This document shows, one piece after another, positions 47,538 through 57,891 of a stretch of 64,000 nt of DNA. The position numbers and the translations under genes are program-made. The notes under the pieces were generated by a model, which saw only the letters and a program-made list of their open reading frames with translations, was not told where the DNA came from and searched no databases. The stretch lies in the NCBI GenBank assembly GCA_010093485.1, contig MU001495.1, positions 1-64,000 on the forward strand. Direction: 5' to 3'. The DNA is from Karstenula rhodostoma CBS 690.94 (lineage: Eukaryota > Ascomycota > Dothideomycetes > Pleosporales > Didymosphaeriaceae). Each line of letters opens with the position of its first letter. Position 1 is the stretch's first letter.

Positions 47538-49137
47538 CTACGGCGCCGCAACCTCCCTCTCCGAAAACCTCACCCTAACCTCCCTCAACGGCCTCGCCAA
47601 CGTAATCGCCATACTCCTCTCATCATGCCCCGGGTACTTCCACCCCTCCACCCCCACCCCTTCAAACCTCAACGCCACCGCCGCCACCACCCCTGTAATC
47701 AACCGCAAGCTATACGCCCGCCCAGGACACAGATTCACGCCGCCGCCAAACCCCCTAAACGCCGCGGGATGAATCTTCTCCCCCGACTCCCTCGTGAAGC
47801 GATCAGCCACAAAGGTGTCGACGTTGGCACCCCAGCTCGCGCGGTCAAAGTGCATGGCGGCGTTGGGAATGAAGACGTAGCTGTCGCGCTTGAGCAGGAA
47901 TTTGTTGTCTAGCATGTGGTCGTTCATGACCATGCGGGCCGCGACGCCCGCGCCGTGGTGGCGCATCGCCTCCTTCATGACGGATGTGAGGAGGGGAAGT
48001 TTGTCCAGCTTCTTGAGCTCTGCGGCGCTGGCTGGGAGACAGTCGGCGTTTGCGGCGAGGCCTGCGGCAAGGGCTTCGGCGCGCACGGCGGAGAGGAGCG
48101 CTGGGTCCGAGAGCACGTGCCAGAGCGTCCAGAAGGCGGTGGGGAGGAGGTTGAGCAGGATGCCGAAGCCGTTGACGGCTTCGAAGCGCGCGATGTCTGG
48201 TTCGGGGATGCCGTATTCGCGGAGGACTTTGGCGCGGGCTTTGACGAGCTCGGAGGCCTGCGTGTCGGCTTTTTTGGCAAAGTAGTCTTGGAAGCGGGCG
48301 ACGATGGCTTCGCGCGCTTTGTAGGCTTTGGGGATGAAGAGCCACGCAGGGAGGCCTGTGAGGAAGGTGGGCGTGTGGTCGGCGAATTGGCTGGTTTGGG
48401 CGTGTTAGGATGCAAGTGGTTGCGGTGGAGGGAGGGAGTGAGTACGTACGTCAGACTGCGGGTGAGTCGCTCGTTCTCGTATGGGTTCTCGGGACCGTAG
48501 ACTGAGCTAGACACGGCGAGAGAGAAGACGTGTTGCGCCCAGTCCCAGAGTTCAATTTCGCCGCCGAGGTTGATGGACTCGTTGACTGCACGTTTCGCAC
48601 GGTTGATGGCGGCCAGTGAGATTGTGTCTAGTGCTTCGCCAGCCATGGCCTTGTGCGTTGCTTTCATGCCGTCGACGACAAGACTGTTGGAGCCTTTGTC
48701 GCCGCGAGCATTCTCGAGGAGAATGGCATTGGCCTTGTCGCTGATGCCGCCCAGGTTCTTCGTGAGAGAAGCCTCGATGAACCAGAAGGAGAGCTCGCGC
48801 GGGTTCTTCTGGATGGTGGAGATGTAATCTGGAGAGTTTACGATGTAGACGCGACCTCCGGGCATCGCAAGACTGTATAGCTTGTGACTATACTGCTTGC
48901 TGTAGGCCTGTCAGCACTCGAGCAGAGGAGGAACGATGAGCGTGAGTGCACATACCTTATGCGCGCATAGTACGAAGTTTGTTCGAACAGAACGCCAAAC
49001 AAGTGTCCGAAGAAAGGCACCCGCGTAGGCACGAACGGCGGCTCCGAGCTATGCTTGTTCACAGCAGTGACCCTCTGGAGAAGCAACAAAACCGCAGCCA
49101 CGCCAGCAGCCACGTAGAATAGCGTGTTTTGCGACAT
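47538..49137 (-). CDS. Cytochrome P450 monooxygenase, CYP7/CYP8-like I-helix
   Basis: ER-anchored P450 of 494 residues, exons 48,956-49,137, 48,450-48,899 and 47,538-48,390. An N-terminal membrane helix (LFYVAAGVAAVLLLL) leads into SEPPFVPTRVPFFGHLFG. The K-helix is EAMR, and the heme loop FGGGVNLCPGR holds the Cys ligand near residue 430. The I-helix reads VNGFGILLNLLPTAFW, lacking the usual AGxxT; the N-x-x-P-x-x-FW pattern recalls animal CYP7 and CYP8 enzymes that act on sterols and prostanoids. The substrate is unknown. It is divergent from the next P450 across an 843-bp spacer. Confidence 0.93.
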
Positions 49138-49980
49138 CTTGCTGAGATCGTCGAGCGAAGCCACGTCCACCAAACAATCAGTAAGAATCAATCACACGCG
49201 AAGTACTCCCAACCGCACAATGTCGACGCCAAAGATAAACCCTCTCAAAACTCGGAGATACAAACTAACCTCACCTTCGACTTGGGCCCTAAACAATCTC
49301 GACCCCGCAGCCTGAACTCCCGAAGCCATCGTCTCGGGATTGTACAAGTAAGCTTTTCATTGTGGTTTGGACTCGGCGTACGCCGGTTACAGTCATGTGC
49401 TCCGCATCCATACAGTAGCTATCTGATCCTTCACACACACCCATGTCATATTCCCGCGCCTAACGTGGTGCCGTTGCAATCCCGGGGCCCGGGCTTCGAC
49501 CGTGCATGAGCGGCTCCACTAGATGGTCATCTTTTCCAAAAGCAACATAGCACGTATTTGCAGCAGTCTGGGACCGTTGAAGACGGCGAAATCAAGACCA
49601 TGGTCCCCTTGCAGATTGATATACCGAGGCTCAAACAAGGCAGTCACGGCGAGCGCGGGGCGTAGCACTGGAGCTTCGCAGCCGCTGCCTGCCCGTTGTA
49701 GGCCGAATGGCCGCGCTTCGATGCGGTGGATTGCTTGCCACAATGTCCGTTGAATACAGACTAGACTGCAGAACGCCGCGGAGAGAGCGGCGCTCGAAGT
49801 ATCCGCTGAGATACAGGTGAGCGGATTAAGGCCACGGTTGTACTTATTGCAATTCATTTTCGCAAGTTACTTGGCTGGGAATCTAGTCAATTGCTCCCAC
49901 CATTCAACGGCAGACTAGCGATTGAGAACCAACATTGCCGATCGTTTATTTCGCCGATCGTTGGTACAAGCACGCCCATC
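49138..49980. promoter_or_regulatory. Divergent promoter region between two P450 genes
   Basis: 843 bp separating oppositely directed start codons. Short frames at 49,519-49,857 (minus) and 49,523-49,753 (plus) occur, neither recognisable. No clear regulatory palindrome was found by eye. Confidence 0.45.
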
Positions 49981-51819
49981 ATGTTGGGTTCTGTGATCAC
50001 GGAGAATCCTGTGAACAGTGGTTCACTGGTGCTGCTGTTTCTCGCGGGTGTCTCGGTTGCGACGGTAAGATCGCTCGTAGAACACTGCTCATGGTAACAA
50101 ACAACTGACCAGTTTGCAGAAGCAGAATCTCATTACCGACCTCGTACGTATCTGGGGTTCGTTTTGCAGATCTATTGGCACCTTCATCTCCACGGTCGAA
50201 CATCTGCTCAGAGGTGCCGATGCCATTGATCGAGCATACCGAAAGGTGAGCTTCCGACATGAGATACCGGGTCGCCTTGTTAACTCATCGTGACAGTCAA
50301 ATGGAAACCTATTCCAGATGCCCACTCCCGGGCGAACGCACCACATGGTAACGTCTCCGGAACATCTGGAGGACCTTAACAAGGCACCTCTCGATGTGCT
50401 CTCACTGCATGCCGTGGCAAAAGACGTATGTGTTGAACCAGGAACGTCACCGCAATGTTTTCTGACAAGGCTCGCAGTTCCTGAGACCCAAAGATACCAT
50501 GCACGGTTTCGAATGGAAGGACGTCCGAGGCGTGGAAGGCACAGGGTTCGTGCGAGCTCTTCGCACCATATTGACCGGTCAGCTCCCAGAACTGCTTCCC
50601 AGCCTTGCTCAAGTAGTGGACAAGCAGGTGAGCGCAGAAATCGGAAGCCATCGCGTCGATGCCGATGGGTCCATTGTGCCCTTGTACGATATGTGCAAAC
50701 GACTCGTTACAAAGGTCAACTGCACGGTATTCTTCGGGCCCAAAATGGCTGAGAATGCGGAGTTCTTCGAAGCGGCGTACAAATTTCCCCACGACTCTGC
50801 ATATGCGGCTGAATTCATACGGCTGCTTCCGCAGGGTATTGGTAGTTTCGTCGCTCGGTGCTTCACCGGAAACTTCAAGTCATCTGCGACACTGCACAGG
50901 CTCCTGTCTGCAGAAGTCAGGAAGAGGTTGGATGCAAGGGACGGAGGCAGGTTCGAGGGAGAGCAGCAGGTAAGGTGATGGAATCTCGGGCCAAGGATGA
51001 GATACTGACCACGATAGAATGATGGCCTTCAATGGCTCATCGACACAGCCCCCAAGAAAGAAAACTGGGGTGTGGACAGGCTGGTGGGAGAAGTGATGGG
51101 TGTGTGGTACGGCTCTGTCCATACGCTCTCCATTGCCGTTACGTTCGCGCTGCTCGACCTATACTCGCGGCCCGAGTACGTTGCACCTCTTCGATCTGAG
51201 GTCCTCGGCACGTCTCTTGCGGCTTTCACAGATGCGAAGAACCTTCCCTTCCTCGACAGCTTCCTCAGCGAATCGGCCAGACTGAGCGCTTTCGAAAGCA
51301 GTAAGAGATAGTCGATCTGTTGTTATTATTGGCATCTTGGCTAACTTTGGGATAGCCGGTGTGCGCAGGCAAGCGCTCCGGACCTTCACCTTCCGCGATG
51401 GACACAGCATTAGCCGAGGCGATTGGATCTGCGTACCGCATCGCAGCATGATGCGAGACAACGATTACTTTGCCGACGCGCTTACCTTCGACGGGGCCCG
51501 CTTTATGAGGGACACTGGCCGCTCTGGACGTGAGACTTACATGGCCGACGCGTCCAGCAAGTGGATGATATGGGGCGTTGGCCGGATATTGTGGTAAGTG
51601 GGTATCTGCTGTGAACGAGGTGAAGCTGACGTTCTTGCTAGTCCCGGAAGATTCTATGCTACCTTGGTGCTGAAGCTGGTCCTGGCAAGATTCTTGGTTG
51701 ATTACGATTGTGAAGTGGTGTCATTTCGCGGTTCGCGGAGCATGCAGTGGCGCAGTACGATCGTACCTAAACAGAATATCAAGCTGAGAGCGAGGAAGGC
51801 CGACAGTGACAGCTTGTAG
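49981..51819 (+). CDS. Cytochrome P450 monooxygenase, ent-kaurene-oxidase-like group
   Basis: P450 of 509 residues with seven exons: 49,981-50,064, 50,120-50,245, 50,297-50,425, 50,478-50,969, 51,018-51,300, 51,356-51,593 and 51,642-51,819. An N-terminal hydrophobic helix (SLVLLFLAGVSVAT), FQMPTPGRTHHMVTSPEHL, the I-helix GSVHTLSIAVTFALLDL and the K-helix ESAR are present. The heme loop WGVGRILCPGRF (Cys451, codon split by the last intron) has Trp where Phe is usual. The IHT-S-x-x-x-T type I-helix is seen in fungal CYPs such as ent-kaurene oxidase, so a terpenoid substrate is possible. It is convergent with the Erg26-like gene, 87 bp apart. Confidence 0.91.
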
Positions 51820-51906
51820 CTCAACGTAGATGGATACCCAATGCTCAATTTGATTTGGATCTACAGATTTGGCGCGCCGTTGGGACTATGGAATTGACTC
51901 GTAGGC

Positions 51907-52983
51907 TCACAGGGATGACACGGCCCAGTCCATGCTCCGCTTGATGGCCTCATCTTGATCGGCAACGGGCTCATAGCCCAGTCTGTGCTTCGCCTTCTCG
52001 ATGGACCAGCACACGCCACGATCCAAATGATTGATATTGTCGCGGCGCAAGGTTGGCTGTTTGGTGCCCAGGGTGAGGATGCGGTAGGCCCACTCGCCGG
52101 CAGAGGCGGCGGCCTGTAGCGCTGCTAGTGGAATGATGGTGATGTCGTCTGGGGCCACGGGGCTTCCCGCCGCGGCGTAGCACCTGCGCGCGAAGTCGAA
52201 AAACGGCTCGGGATGGCCGTCGGACACGAAGAAAGCCTCGCCAGCGACGTCCGAGGAGGCCGATGGGTCCAGGAGGGCGCGCAGGGCCAGCACGTGCGCT
52301 TCGGCCGCCTTTTTGACGTACAGAAACTCAAACACCTTCTTGTTTTGACCGACCTGCATCTTGTGTTCCTTCTTGCGGACGCTAGCCAGTAGCTGCGGGA
52401 TGAAGTTGTTGTCGTTCTCGCCGTAGATGGCAGGGATGCGGACGACGGCTGTCATCAGCTCCTTCGAATTGGCCAGCAGCGTGGCGTGATCAGCCAGGGC
52501 CTTGGACAGAGCATACGGGTTGGGATAGCGGCTCTCCGTGTACAGCTCCGCCTTTTCCTCGACCAGCGGCGTCTGCGTGGGGACGCAGGCCGAGTCGCTG
52601 GACGTGTAGACGAAAGCACGTGTTTCAGCACACTTGTTGGCGCACTCGAGTAGCACGCGGGTGCCCTCTACCGTGGCGCGCGTGTGCGTCGCAGCAGCGG
52701 CGTTGTGATGGGGCGCCGCCGTGTGGATGACGGCGTGCGGGCGGAACTGGGTGAATACATGCTGGAGTTGACGCTCGTCGGCCACGTCGGCGGCGTGGTA
52801 GGACAGGCGTTGGCCGAGGTGCTCGTCGACGTCCAAGGGCTTTGGGTGCCGGCTGACGATGGCCACGTTAGGCGCGCCCTCGTCGAGCAGGCGGGCGACG
52901 ATGTGGGCACCCAAGAAGCCGCTGCCGCCAGTGACGAGCACGCGCAGCTCGCGTATGTGTTCGGCGAGTGCGGCAGGCGCCAT
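51907..52983 (-). CDS. Erg26-like 3-beta-hydroxysteroid dehydrogenase/epimerase
   Basis: Extended short-chain dehydrogenase of 358 residues, no introns. The NAD motif is TGGSGFLG (18-25), with the catalytic Y157 and K161 in YALSK preceded by the YTSSDS serine. VIHTAAP, TRVLLECA and AIYGEND are as in the 3-beta-HSD family that includes sterol-4-alpha-carboxylate 3-dehydrogenase (Erg26/NSDHL). Fungal paralogues outside core ergosterol synthesis act in secondary metabolism. It lacks an obvious membrane tail. Its place among P450s suggests oxidation of a sterol or terpenoid hydroxyl, by inference. Confidence 0.9.
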   Translation of the reverse strand: MAPAALAEHIRELRVLVTGGSGFLGAHIVARLLDEGAPNVAIVSRHPKPLDVDEHLGQRLSYHAADVADERQLQHVFTQFRPHAVIHTAAPHHNAAAATHTRATVEGTRVLLECANKCAETRAFVYTSSDSACVPTQTPLVEEKAELYTESRYPNPYALSKALADHATLLANSKELMTAVVRIPAIYGENDNNFIPQLLASVRKKEHKMQVGQNKKVFEFLYVKKAAEAHVLALRALLDPSASSDVAGEAFFVSDGHPEPFFDFARRCYAAAGSPVAPDDITIIPLAALQAAASAGEWAYRILTLGTKQPTLRRDNINHLDRGVCWSIEKAKHRLGYEPVADQDEAIKRSMDWAVSSL

Positions 52984-53704
52984 CGTCGTGGGCTACTCGT
53001 GCTGCTGGGAGGATTCGGTCGCAAGTACTCGGGGGAGATTGAGATTGAGATTGAGCGAGAGAATACGCACGCCCGCCGGCGGAGGGGCATGTTTATATGC
53101 TGTGCCTCATTCACTCGAGGCTGTCGGGGGGCCCGTGAGGGTGGTTCAGTTATTATCGTTTCGGAAACACCGTCCCAACCCACCTAGGTAGCCTGTAAAA
53201 GGAAAGAAATAGCGAGATTTCTTATTTCTTTATAGGATCATTTGAAAAATTGACTACTATTGGAATTCTACTTTTATACTATACTTGTTAAGAAACTATA
53301 AATGAATAAAGTATAGATCATCTATTATATTTTTATTTAATAAATAGAATTTGAGTATTCTTTCGTTGAGACTAAATAAGCTAAAATAAGCAGTAGTACA
53401 AAAAATACTTCTATAAGTACAGAAAATATATCTAATTAGGGTTAGGATAAGACTTCAAAACAAGAAAGCGGTTGGGACCGTCTTTTTGAAAACACCGATA
53501 AGGTTCAAGTGTCAGCACGTCGGGTGGGGCGCGGCGCGGTAAGAACAGCCCCCAACCCCAGCTGTTGACGTCCGGGCAATCACACTTGGCATGCGCTGCA
53601 CTGCTTTTGCATCGAGACACGCATCTTTCGGCTTCTATCCGTGATTTCTACCCTTGCAGCTGCATGCGGGCACCATTCGCTCCAAAGGTCTTGGCCCACC
53701 CTAT
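52984..53704. other. Intergenic region with a small AT-rich islet
   Basis: The left part is the promoter of the Erg26-like gene. From about 53,205 to 53,450 composition turns AT-rich, with TATTTTTATTTAATAA-like runs and few CpG, ending at TTAGGGTTAGG. It looks like a small mutated repeat relic, but no partner was found in the window. Confidence 0.5.
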
Positions 53705-54947
53705 CTACACCGACCGCCACGCCACATCCTGCACATCGACGGTGCGCACCGCGTACGTCTGCTTCACTGCAATCTGGCCCGAGCTCGGCCGTAGCGACCG
53801 TTGCGACTCGGCGTCGCTGACGTCCTTGAGCTTGTAGCTGACACCCCTGCCCATCGACGAGCCGCCCTTGGACGACTTGCTGGAGCTGCTGCCCGTCGAG
53901 CTGAACCTCGACGATATGGCCGAGAAGAACTTCGACTTCGCAACGTGCGACTTGAAGAACGAGCTGCACCCTGGCAGCGCCCCCACGATGATCGCAATGT
54001 AGTTCTCGACGCCGCTACCCCGGGTCAGTATTACTCGCGTGGTGGCGTTTGGAATTTGGCTGCTCACTTGCAAATGAAGAGCTGTGCGCTGACCCACATG
54101 GAGTCGTTTGTCTTCACCAGTTTCACACGGTACACTTGCGTCAGTGCGGCGCAAACAATGGCGAAGGCGGCAGTGGTGAAGATGAACAGCACTCCCAGTC
54201 GCTTGCGACCGCTGAGCTTGAGGCCCAAGATGACTGGAATCGGCAGGATAAAAATGTACATGTCCAGCGTGACAGACATGGCTGCCGACGCCACGAGCCA
54301 TTTGAGCGGCAGCTTTTCTGCGCAGCGCATGCCCACGCTGAAGTCCCACGGCTGTCCATATCTCGCTGCGCACCAGTTGGCCGCAATGGCCATATTGGGG
54401 AAATACGTCATGGCCGCCCATCCGATGCCGATGTACACCGCGACGCGCATCGACTTCTTGATCCCGAACAGGTGTCGATACAGCCAGAGAATGGAGAACT
54501 TGGCCAGGAAGATGGCCAGCCATGCGATGAAGTACTGTGCAAAGATGCGTTTGAAGTACGACGCAGTCATCATGCCGATCGAGATGTTCCACTGGTGGCG
54601 CGCATAGTCGTGCACTATACAGAATCAGTGCCTCGAGCTTCCTCATGTTGAATGCAGTACCCACTCGTCACAATAATGCCAGACTGGCCCATGGAGATGA
54701 TCAAAGCCCCTAAGCAGCTCCAGTCCGAAGCATTGAAGCCACCAGTCTGCTTGCCTCTCGAATTCCAGCTCGAGAACAACCGCATACTGACAACGATAAT
54801 CGCGAGGCCCATCATGACAGCCTCCAGAACTACCATGGCCACACCCAGCGACGGGCCACCGCCAATCACAGGAATGACCCCTGGCGGCGGTGCGCCCGCT
54901 GGCACGAGGTTCAGATCATAGCCTGGAGGAAGATCCGCAAGAGACAT
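53705..54947 (-). CDS. SAT4-type rhodopsin-domain integral membrane protein
   Basis: Seven-helix fungal membrane protein of the PTH11-like/SAT4 family, 379 residues, exons 54,665-54,947, 54,068-54,614 and 53,705-54,014. Helix 1 is VAMVVLEAVMMGLAIIVV. Later landmarks are the FAKFSILWLYRHLFG segment, WLVASAAMSVTLDMYIFILP and ICNGVENYIAIIVGALPG. The cytosolic tail is Ser/Gly/Lys-rich (SSSSKSSKGGSS). No CFEM domain is present. Many secondary-metabolite clusters carry such a gene, and roles in sensing or membrane organisation are proposed. It is intact, unlike the relic at 29,431-30,587. Confidence 0.92.
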
Positions 54948-55672
54948 GGTGGTAAAGGACCGTGCAGACTGACTTAAGGAATGTAGAATGTGTAGAACGA
55001 GTTGAAGGAGAAGCACCGTCAAGCAGACCCACCAAACTGTTGGCCCATCCGACCATCTTAAAAACGCATGCATGCACTTCGGCCTCATACATGATCACTG
55101 CATTGAGTGCCGCACTGGTTTCCCCGGCCTTTCCAGGGTTCGGACTACGCAAGGTGCAACAGTGATACCGCTAGCAAATCATCCTTCTCGGAGTCCGCAT
55201 GGCGTGGTGGCCGTAGATATGATCGAGACCTGCCTTCTACGTTTCCTGAAACTCCCTGCCTCCGTGGAAGCTAGACATGCGACATATCGGACACCGATGG
55301 CTGCGACGCTAGGTATGGTCTGGTCCCATAATTCCCCTTCTCTAGTATGTGAGATTAATTAATTAGGGACAAGGGTCATGCGATACACCAAGTAACTTTG
55401 GCCTTCCCAAATGAGTCTAGAGCTTCGAAGCGACGACTACGCTAGCTCGGCGACCCAGTCGGGCTTTCAACCTCCACTTCCCATTTGGATGTAGTATCGT
55501 GGGTCATCATCATCGCCACCTAGGAATAGATCTGCAAAACTTGTCGGTCAAAGGCAGGCTGCTGTTGACGAATTTCTTGAAGCTCCGATCGTCCACGTGA
55601 TCTATCAGCCGTTTCGTTACCTGCGAATAGAAGCCGTTTCCCACTGCAATTGCAAGACCTTGGGCAGTAATA
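54948..55672. promoter_or_regulatory. Divergent promoter region, SAT4 gene and third P450
   Basis: 725 bp between oppositely directed start codons. Only one short frame (55,072-55,362) without recognisable content. No RNA gene was seen. Confidence 0.45.
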
Positions 55673-57484
55673 ATGCTGTTCTCCTTTCAGTCAGACATCC
55701 AGGTCCCTTTTCGGGAAAGCTTTTTGCAATGGTACTTCCTCGTCGCAGTGGTCCCTGTCGCCTTGTGGACTTTGTGGTACTTTTGGAAGTTTATCGTGAC
55801 TCCCCGGATTGCGTCGCATGATGCAAAGACACTACCTTATCGGATACCTTGTACGTGTTTCGTCTTCGTTGATCATACTCCAAGCTAACAATATCACAGG
55901 GCTCGGTAAGACCAGAACCACCCGCGAAACACCAAACCCTGCTTACGTTGTTAGGATCGGCCATAGGATTCTTCAACAGTTCGCATGCAGTAATCCAGTC
56001 TGGTCTGTATGTTAGAACACAAGGATCTGTTCGAATGACAATTGCTCATGCTCGTCAGCGAGAACAACCCCAATCGAGATCCATTCAAGGTCACTATCGC
56101 GGGGCAAGGCTTCTACATTGTCACAAACCCCGATCATGTCATCGAAGTGTACAAGAACAAGACTACGCTATCCTTTGACGTCTTTGTCGAGGATCTGATG
56201 TTGTCATGCGGAGCATCGAGGGAAACGGTAGCTAAGATGGCCATGAGTCCGCCCCCATATGTATCTGACACCAAGGCATCGAGCCTGAATCCACATGGGA
56301 AATCCCTCGTCGGTCTGGCAGTCGACTTCCACCACACCCAACTTCTGCCGGGGCCAAATTCTCAAGTCGCCCCCCTGACATCCGCGTTTCTGGGACACAT
56401 CACCGAGTTCCTGGCGTGGAAGAATATCCGTGATGATGCCAAGATCAAGGGCCCGAGAACGCCGACGTCGATAGAACGAACGTCGCTTCTCAGATTCTGC
56501 GGCAGGGTGTTGATCGAGGCCGGAACGCGAACATACTGGGGCGAGCGGCTGTGGCAGCTTGCGCCAAACATGCTCGAGACGTTCTACGATCTCGACCACA
56601 CGGTGTGGAAACTGCTCTTCCGCTTTCCGCCCATGTTCTCCAAAGATGCGAATCTCGCTCGGGATACCATCATCGACATCTTGGGAAAATACTACAAGCT
56701 ACCACTACACCAGCGCGAAGACGCAGCGTGGTGGACAAAAGCCATGGAAGCCGAGTCCCGAGCCATCGGTCTGACCGAGCAGGAAATGGCCGCCACAATC
56801 CTCATCATCTACTTCGTGTAAGCACACCTATCCAAACCCCACCTCCCAATTCTAAACCCACTAATCCCCCTCAGCGTGAACGGCAACACCTACAAAATGT
56901 GTTTCTGGGTCCTCTGCCACATCCTCAGCAACCCCACCCTCCACACCGCCATCAAAGCCGAGCTCTCCGCCTCGAACCCCACCGCCGAGCCCTCAATGCA
57001 GCACCTCACGACCCACTGCCCGCTCCTCGACTCCACCCTCAGCGAAGTCCTCCGCCTCTACACCAGCTCCGCGAGCATGCGCTACATCGACGCCGACACC
57101 CCCATCGGCGGCAAGCTCCTGCGCAAGGGCAACCGCATCATGCTTCCCTACCGTAGTATGCACGAGAACCCGGACGTCTTCGGTCACGATGCTGCGACCT
57201 TTGACGCAGCGCGCTTCGTGAAGGCCCCGGCGTTGAGGCGCAATGCGAGCTATCATCCCTTTGGGGGCGGGGCGACGCTCTGCGCGGGTAGGTTTCTCGC
57301 GAGGCAGGAAGTCCTGAGGTTCATTGGGACCGCGTTGTATCTGTATGATATTGAGTTGGTGGAGAAGGTGGGCGGGGGGAAGCAGAAGTTTCCGAGGGTG
57401 GATGGGTTTAAGCCGACGTTTGGGATGATGGCGACGCTGGAGGGGGATGATTTTGAGGTTTCGATTACGGCGAGGGGGAGCTAG
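55673..57484 (+). CDS. Cytochrome P450 with a 6-nt micro-exon (tandem copy 1)
   Basis: P450 of 534 residues, exons 55,673-55,850, 55,900-55,905, 55,955-56,006, 56,059-56,817 and 56,875-57,484. A membrane helix (YFLVAVVPVALWTLWYF) leads to LPYRIPWLGSAIGFFNSSH. W, L and G there are encoded across the GGCTCG micro-exon: without it the join gives a stop, and both flanks have GT and AG. KVTIAGQGFYIVTNP, the K-helix EVLR and heme loop FGGGATLCAGRF follow (Cys near 468). The I-helix region, VVNGNTYKMCFW, lacks AGxxT as in CYP7/CYP8-like enzymes. It is tandem with the next P450, 407 bp away. Confidence 0.9.
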
Positions 57485-57891
57485 TTATGCGGCGATTTCA
57501 AAATCGTGAGATATTTGTAAAGAGAATCAGACTTCCTCGTATGAATCAGATGTGATACTTTGCGTGCTTTTGCAAGCTGCGGGAAAACGCAGTAACAAGA
57601 ACTCAGTAGGACTTCTCATATGAACATACACCAAGACCTTTCTCCCGGGTGAATAGTGCTACAGAAACTGTGGGGTAGAGTTTCACTTGCCTGTCGTATG
57701 TAGTAGGTCACATTTACTCGTCATGCATGCGGCCATGCTATTTGGGTAATCCCCGAGCACGTGCAGACTTGCATTTCCGTCGCAAAGTGTGGACCTCAAG
57801 AAAACGCTTTCCATACAACCCTACTTCACTCTGCATCCTGAGCAGAACTTTAAAAGTTGATCGCTCGAATCGACTTCCTCAACGTGTCAAA
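57485..57891. promoter_or_regulatory. Spacer and promoter between tandem P450 genes
   Basis: 407 bp holding the 3' end of one P450 gene and the promoter of the next. A TTTAAAAG box lies about 45 bp before the ATG at 57,892. Nothing else was seen. Confidence 0.45.

Noticed and set aside
47975..48865. Open frame of 296 codons, Ser/Pro/Arg-rich, minus strand
   Set aside because: It starts in the true P450 frame, then reads through intron 2 into a wrong frame; the spliced model restores P450 motifs.
49519..49857. Overlapping 112- and 76-codon frames in the P450 divergent promoter
   Set aside because: Frames on both strands with no family likeness; most likely chance.
52668..53187. Overlapping open frames on both strands at the Erg26-like 5' end
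   Set aside because: GC-rich shadow frames; the 358-residue dehydrogenase frame explains the region.
53438..53452. Telomere-like TTAGGGTTAGG
   Set aside because: Fewer than two repeat units, within an AT-rich islet; no array.
53705..54664. Open frame of 319 codons on the minus strand
   Set aside because: Its first two thirds are out of frame with the SAT4 protein. Only the last exon is real; hydrophobic helices appear in the spliced frame.
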